Source: a virus. From it: a stretch of DNA of 39,874 nucleotides. Position 1 is the first letter of the stretch. The number at the start of each line of letters is the position of its first letter. Location: positions 1 through 39,874 of IMG/VR virus record IMGVR_UViG_3300025099_000051; one strand, written 5' to 3'. The translations under genes and the position numbers were made by a program. The notes beneath the pieces were generated by a model. The model was not told where the DNA came from and searched no databases. It saw only the letters and a list, made by a program, of their open reading frames with translations. Of the stretch, positions 39,346 to 39,874 are shown in pieces.

Positions 39346-39593
39346 ATGCCATCACCGCCCGCAATAACCAAACGGGCAAAAGCTTTCACGGCGTCAGCTG
39401 CGACGGGATCCGAGTTATTGATTAAGCGCTGCAAGTCGTCGAAAACTTTTCGACACATTACGCACTCGCGCCACGTTGTCGGATGCTTAAACCCATCGGG
39501 CCACGGGCTGCAATAATTTTCGACGTAATCGAAACCGTAGGCGGCATTCTCTAAATCGGTGCCGCAATATAGGCAAGCTTTCGGGGCGCTCAT
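39342..39593 (-). CDS. Zinc-ribbon-like protein
   Basis: An 83-residue protein from MSAPKACLYCGTDLENAAYG. CLYCG near the start and CVMC further on suggest a zinc ribbon. ATG 39593 is chosen because it gives the ATGA overlap with the upstream gene. Function unknown. Confidence 0.68.
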   Translation of the reverse strand: MSAPKACLYCGTDLENAAYGFDYVENYCSPWPDGFKHPTTWRECVMCRKVFDDLQRLINNSDPVAADAVKAFARLVIAGGDGI

Positions 39594-39805
39594 AAAAACC
39601 ACCCCAGAATTAAAACGGCGAACACGCCGCCGGTTATGGCAACGGCTGCCGGTAGCGCTTCCGCAATTTCAAACCGGATGCGCCGCCGATTCTGTCGCGC
39701 TTGCTGGCGCTCAACTTCGCGCCGATGATTGGCGAGCAGCTCGGACCATGTCGCAGCGAAATCATCATCAAGCGCCGCCATGCGTTCTGTCATGTGTCTA
39801 TTCAT
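39590..39805 (-). CDS. Small membrane protein, first gene of cargo operon
   Basis: A 71-residue protein with an N-terminal charged helix (about 10-45) and one C-terminal membrane segment (about 50-70: LPAAVAITGGVFAVLILGWF). GGGAGGGA precedes the ATG. The start lies inside the terminal repeat, so positions 63-1 duplicate the first 21 codons. A tail-anchored membrane protein of unknown function. Confidence 0.7.
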   Translation of the reverse strand: MNRHMTERMAALDDDFAATWSELLANHRREVERQQARQNRRRIRFEIAEALPAAVAITGGVFAVLILGWFL

Positions 39806-39874
39806 AATCCCTCCCGAGGGGTTTTCTATCTGGTTAACATTGACAACTAATAGGAAGAATACCGGAAAGTCGGG
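39743..39874. repeat. Right copy of terminal direct repeat
   Basis: Repeats 1-132 with one mismatch at 39869. The half operator GACAACTAA (39842-39850, equal to 100-108) lies upstream of the leftward cargo operon. See the left copy. Confidence 0.93.

Overview
This window is a nearly complete temperate, short-tailed (podovirus-type) bacteriophage genome that reads as a circle. The last 132 bases repeat the first 132 with one mismatch, and one gene starts inside the repeat. It carries a tyrosine integrase, an excisionase-like gene and a lambda-like repressor switch. Beside the integrase lies the 5' half of a proteobacterial tRNA-Thr(CGT) gene, so the host is probably a proteobacterium, perhaps a gammaproteobacterium. 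Several small proteins have the look of marine phage proteins, for example the 50-residue protein at 25283. The host assignment is inference.

Layout. About 133-1019 has no credible gene and holds one operator. From 1020 to about 28138 a long + strand late operon runs through terminase small subunit, a lytic transglycosylase-like protein, terminase large subunit, portal, scaffold, major capsid protein, head-completion proteins, an array of fibre/tip genes with small partner genes, a tail hub, internal virion proteins and a lysis-like cluster. The lysis-like cluster contains holin-like and spanin-like membrane proteins, a lipoprotein with unimolecular-spanin topology and a secreted TIM-barrel protein. 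A metallophosphoesterase and two small genes follow. Most neighbouring genes overlap by ATGA, TTGA or TAATG, which suggests translational coupling.

From 28028 to 32187 the - strand carries the integrase with its attP-like site, then a leftward early operon read from PL: wHTH protein, DUF1364-like protein, NinB-like protein, small ORF, RecB-like exonuclease, SSB-like protein and AlpA-like excisionase. From 32391 to 33394 two + strand genes lie beside the switch, one of them a single PAS-domain protein. The short repressor (33363-33749, -) faces a rightward promoter PR covered by three 17-bp operators. Matching sites occur at PL and upstream of the terminase genes. PR drives a hairpin-rich leader, a replication-like gene, small early genes and a Q-like antiterminator at 35555-36079. 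That gene is followed by a likely promoter and an immediate terminator, as in lambda pR'/tR'.

From 36408 to 39805, on the - strand, lies a visibly G+C-richer operon of twelve small genes, many Cys-rich or with zinc-ribbon-like motifs. It ends at a strong terminator and may be a lysogeny-expressed cargo operon. Late transcription from the Q region would have to cross it antisense to reach the terminase genes.

Most notable points: a single-PAS-domain protein convergent with a repressor that has no self-cleavage domain; a phage att site holding the 5' rather than the 3' half of a tRNA; two signal-peptide-like coding segments that double as intrinsic terminators; a candidate unimolecular spanin sharing its ribosome-binding region with a 42-residue membrane protein in another frame; and a secreted TIM-barrel candidate glycosidase in the lysis region.
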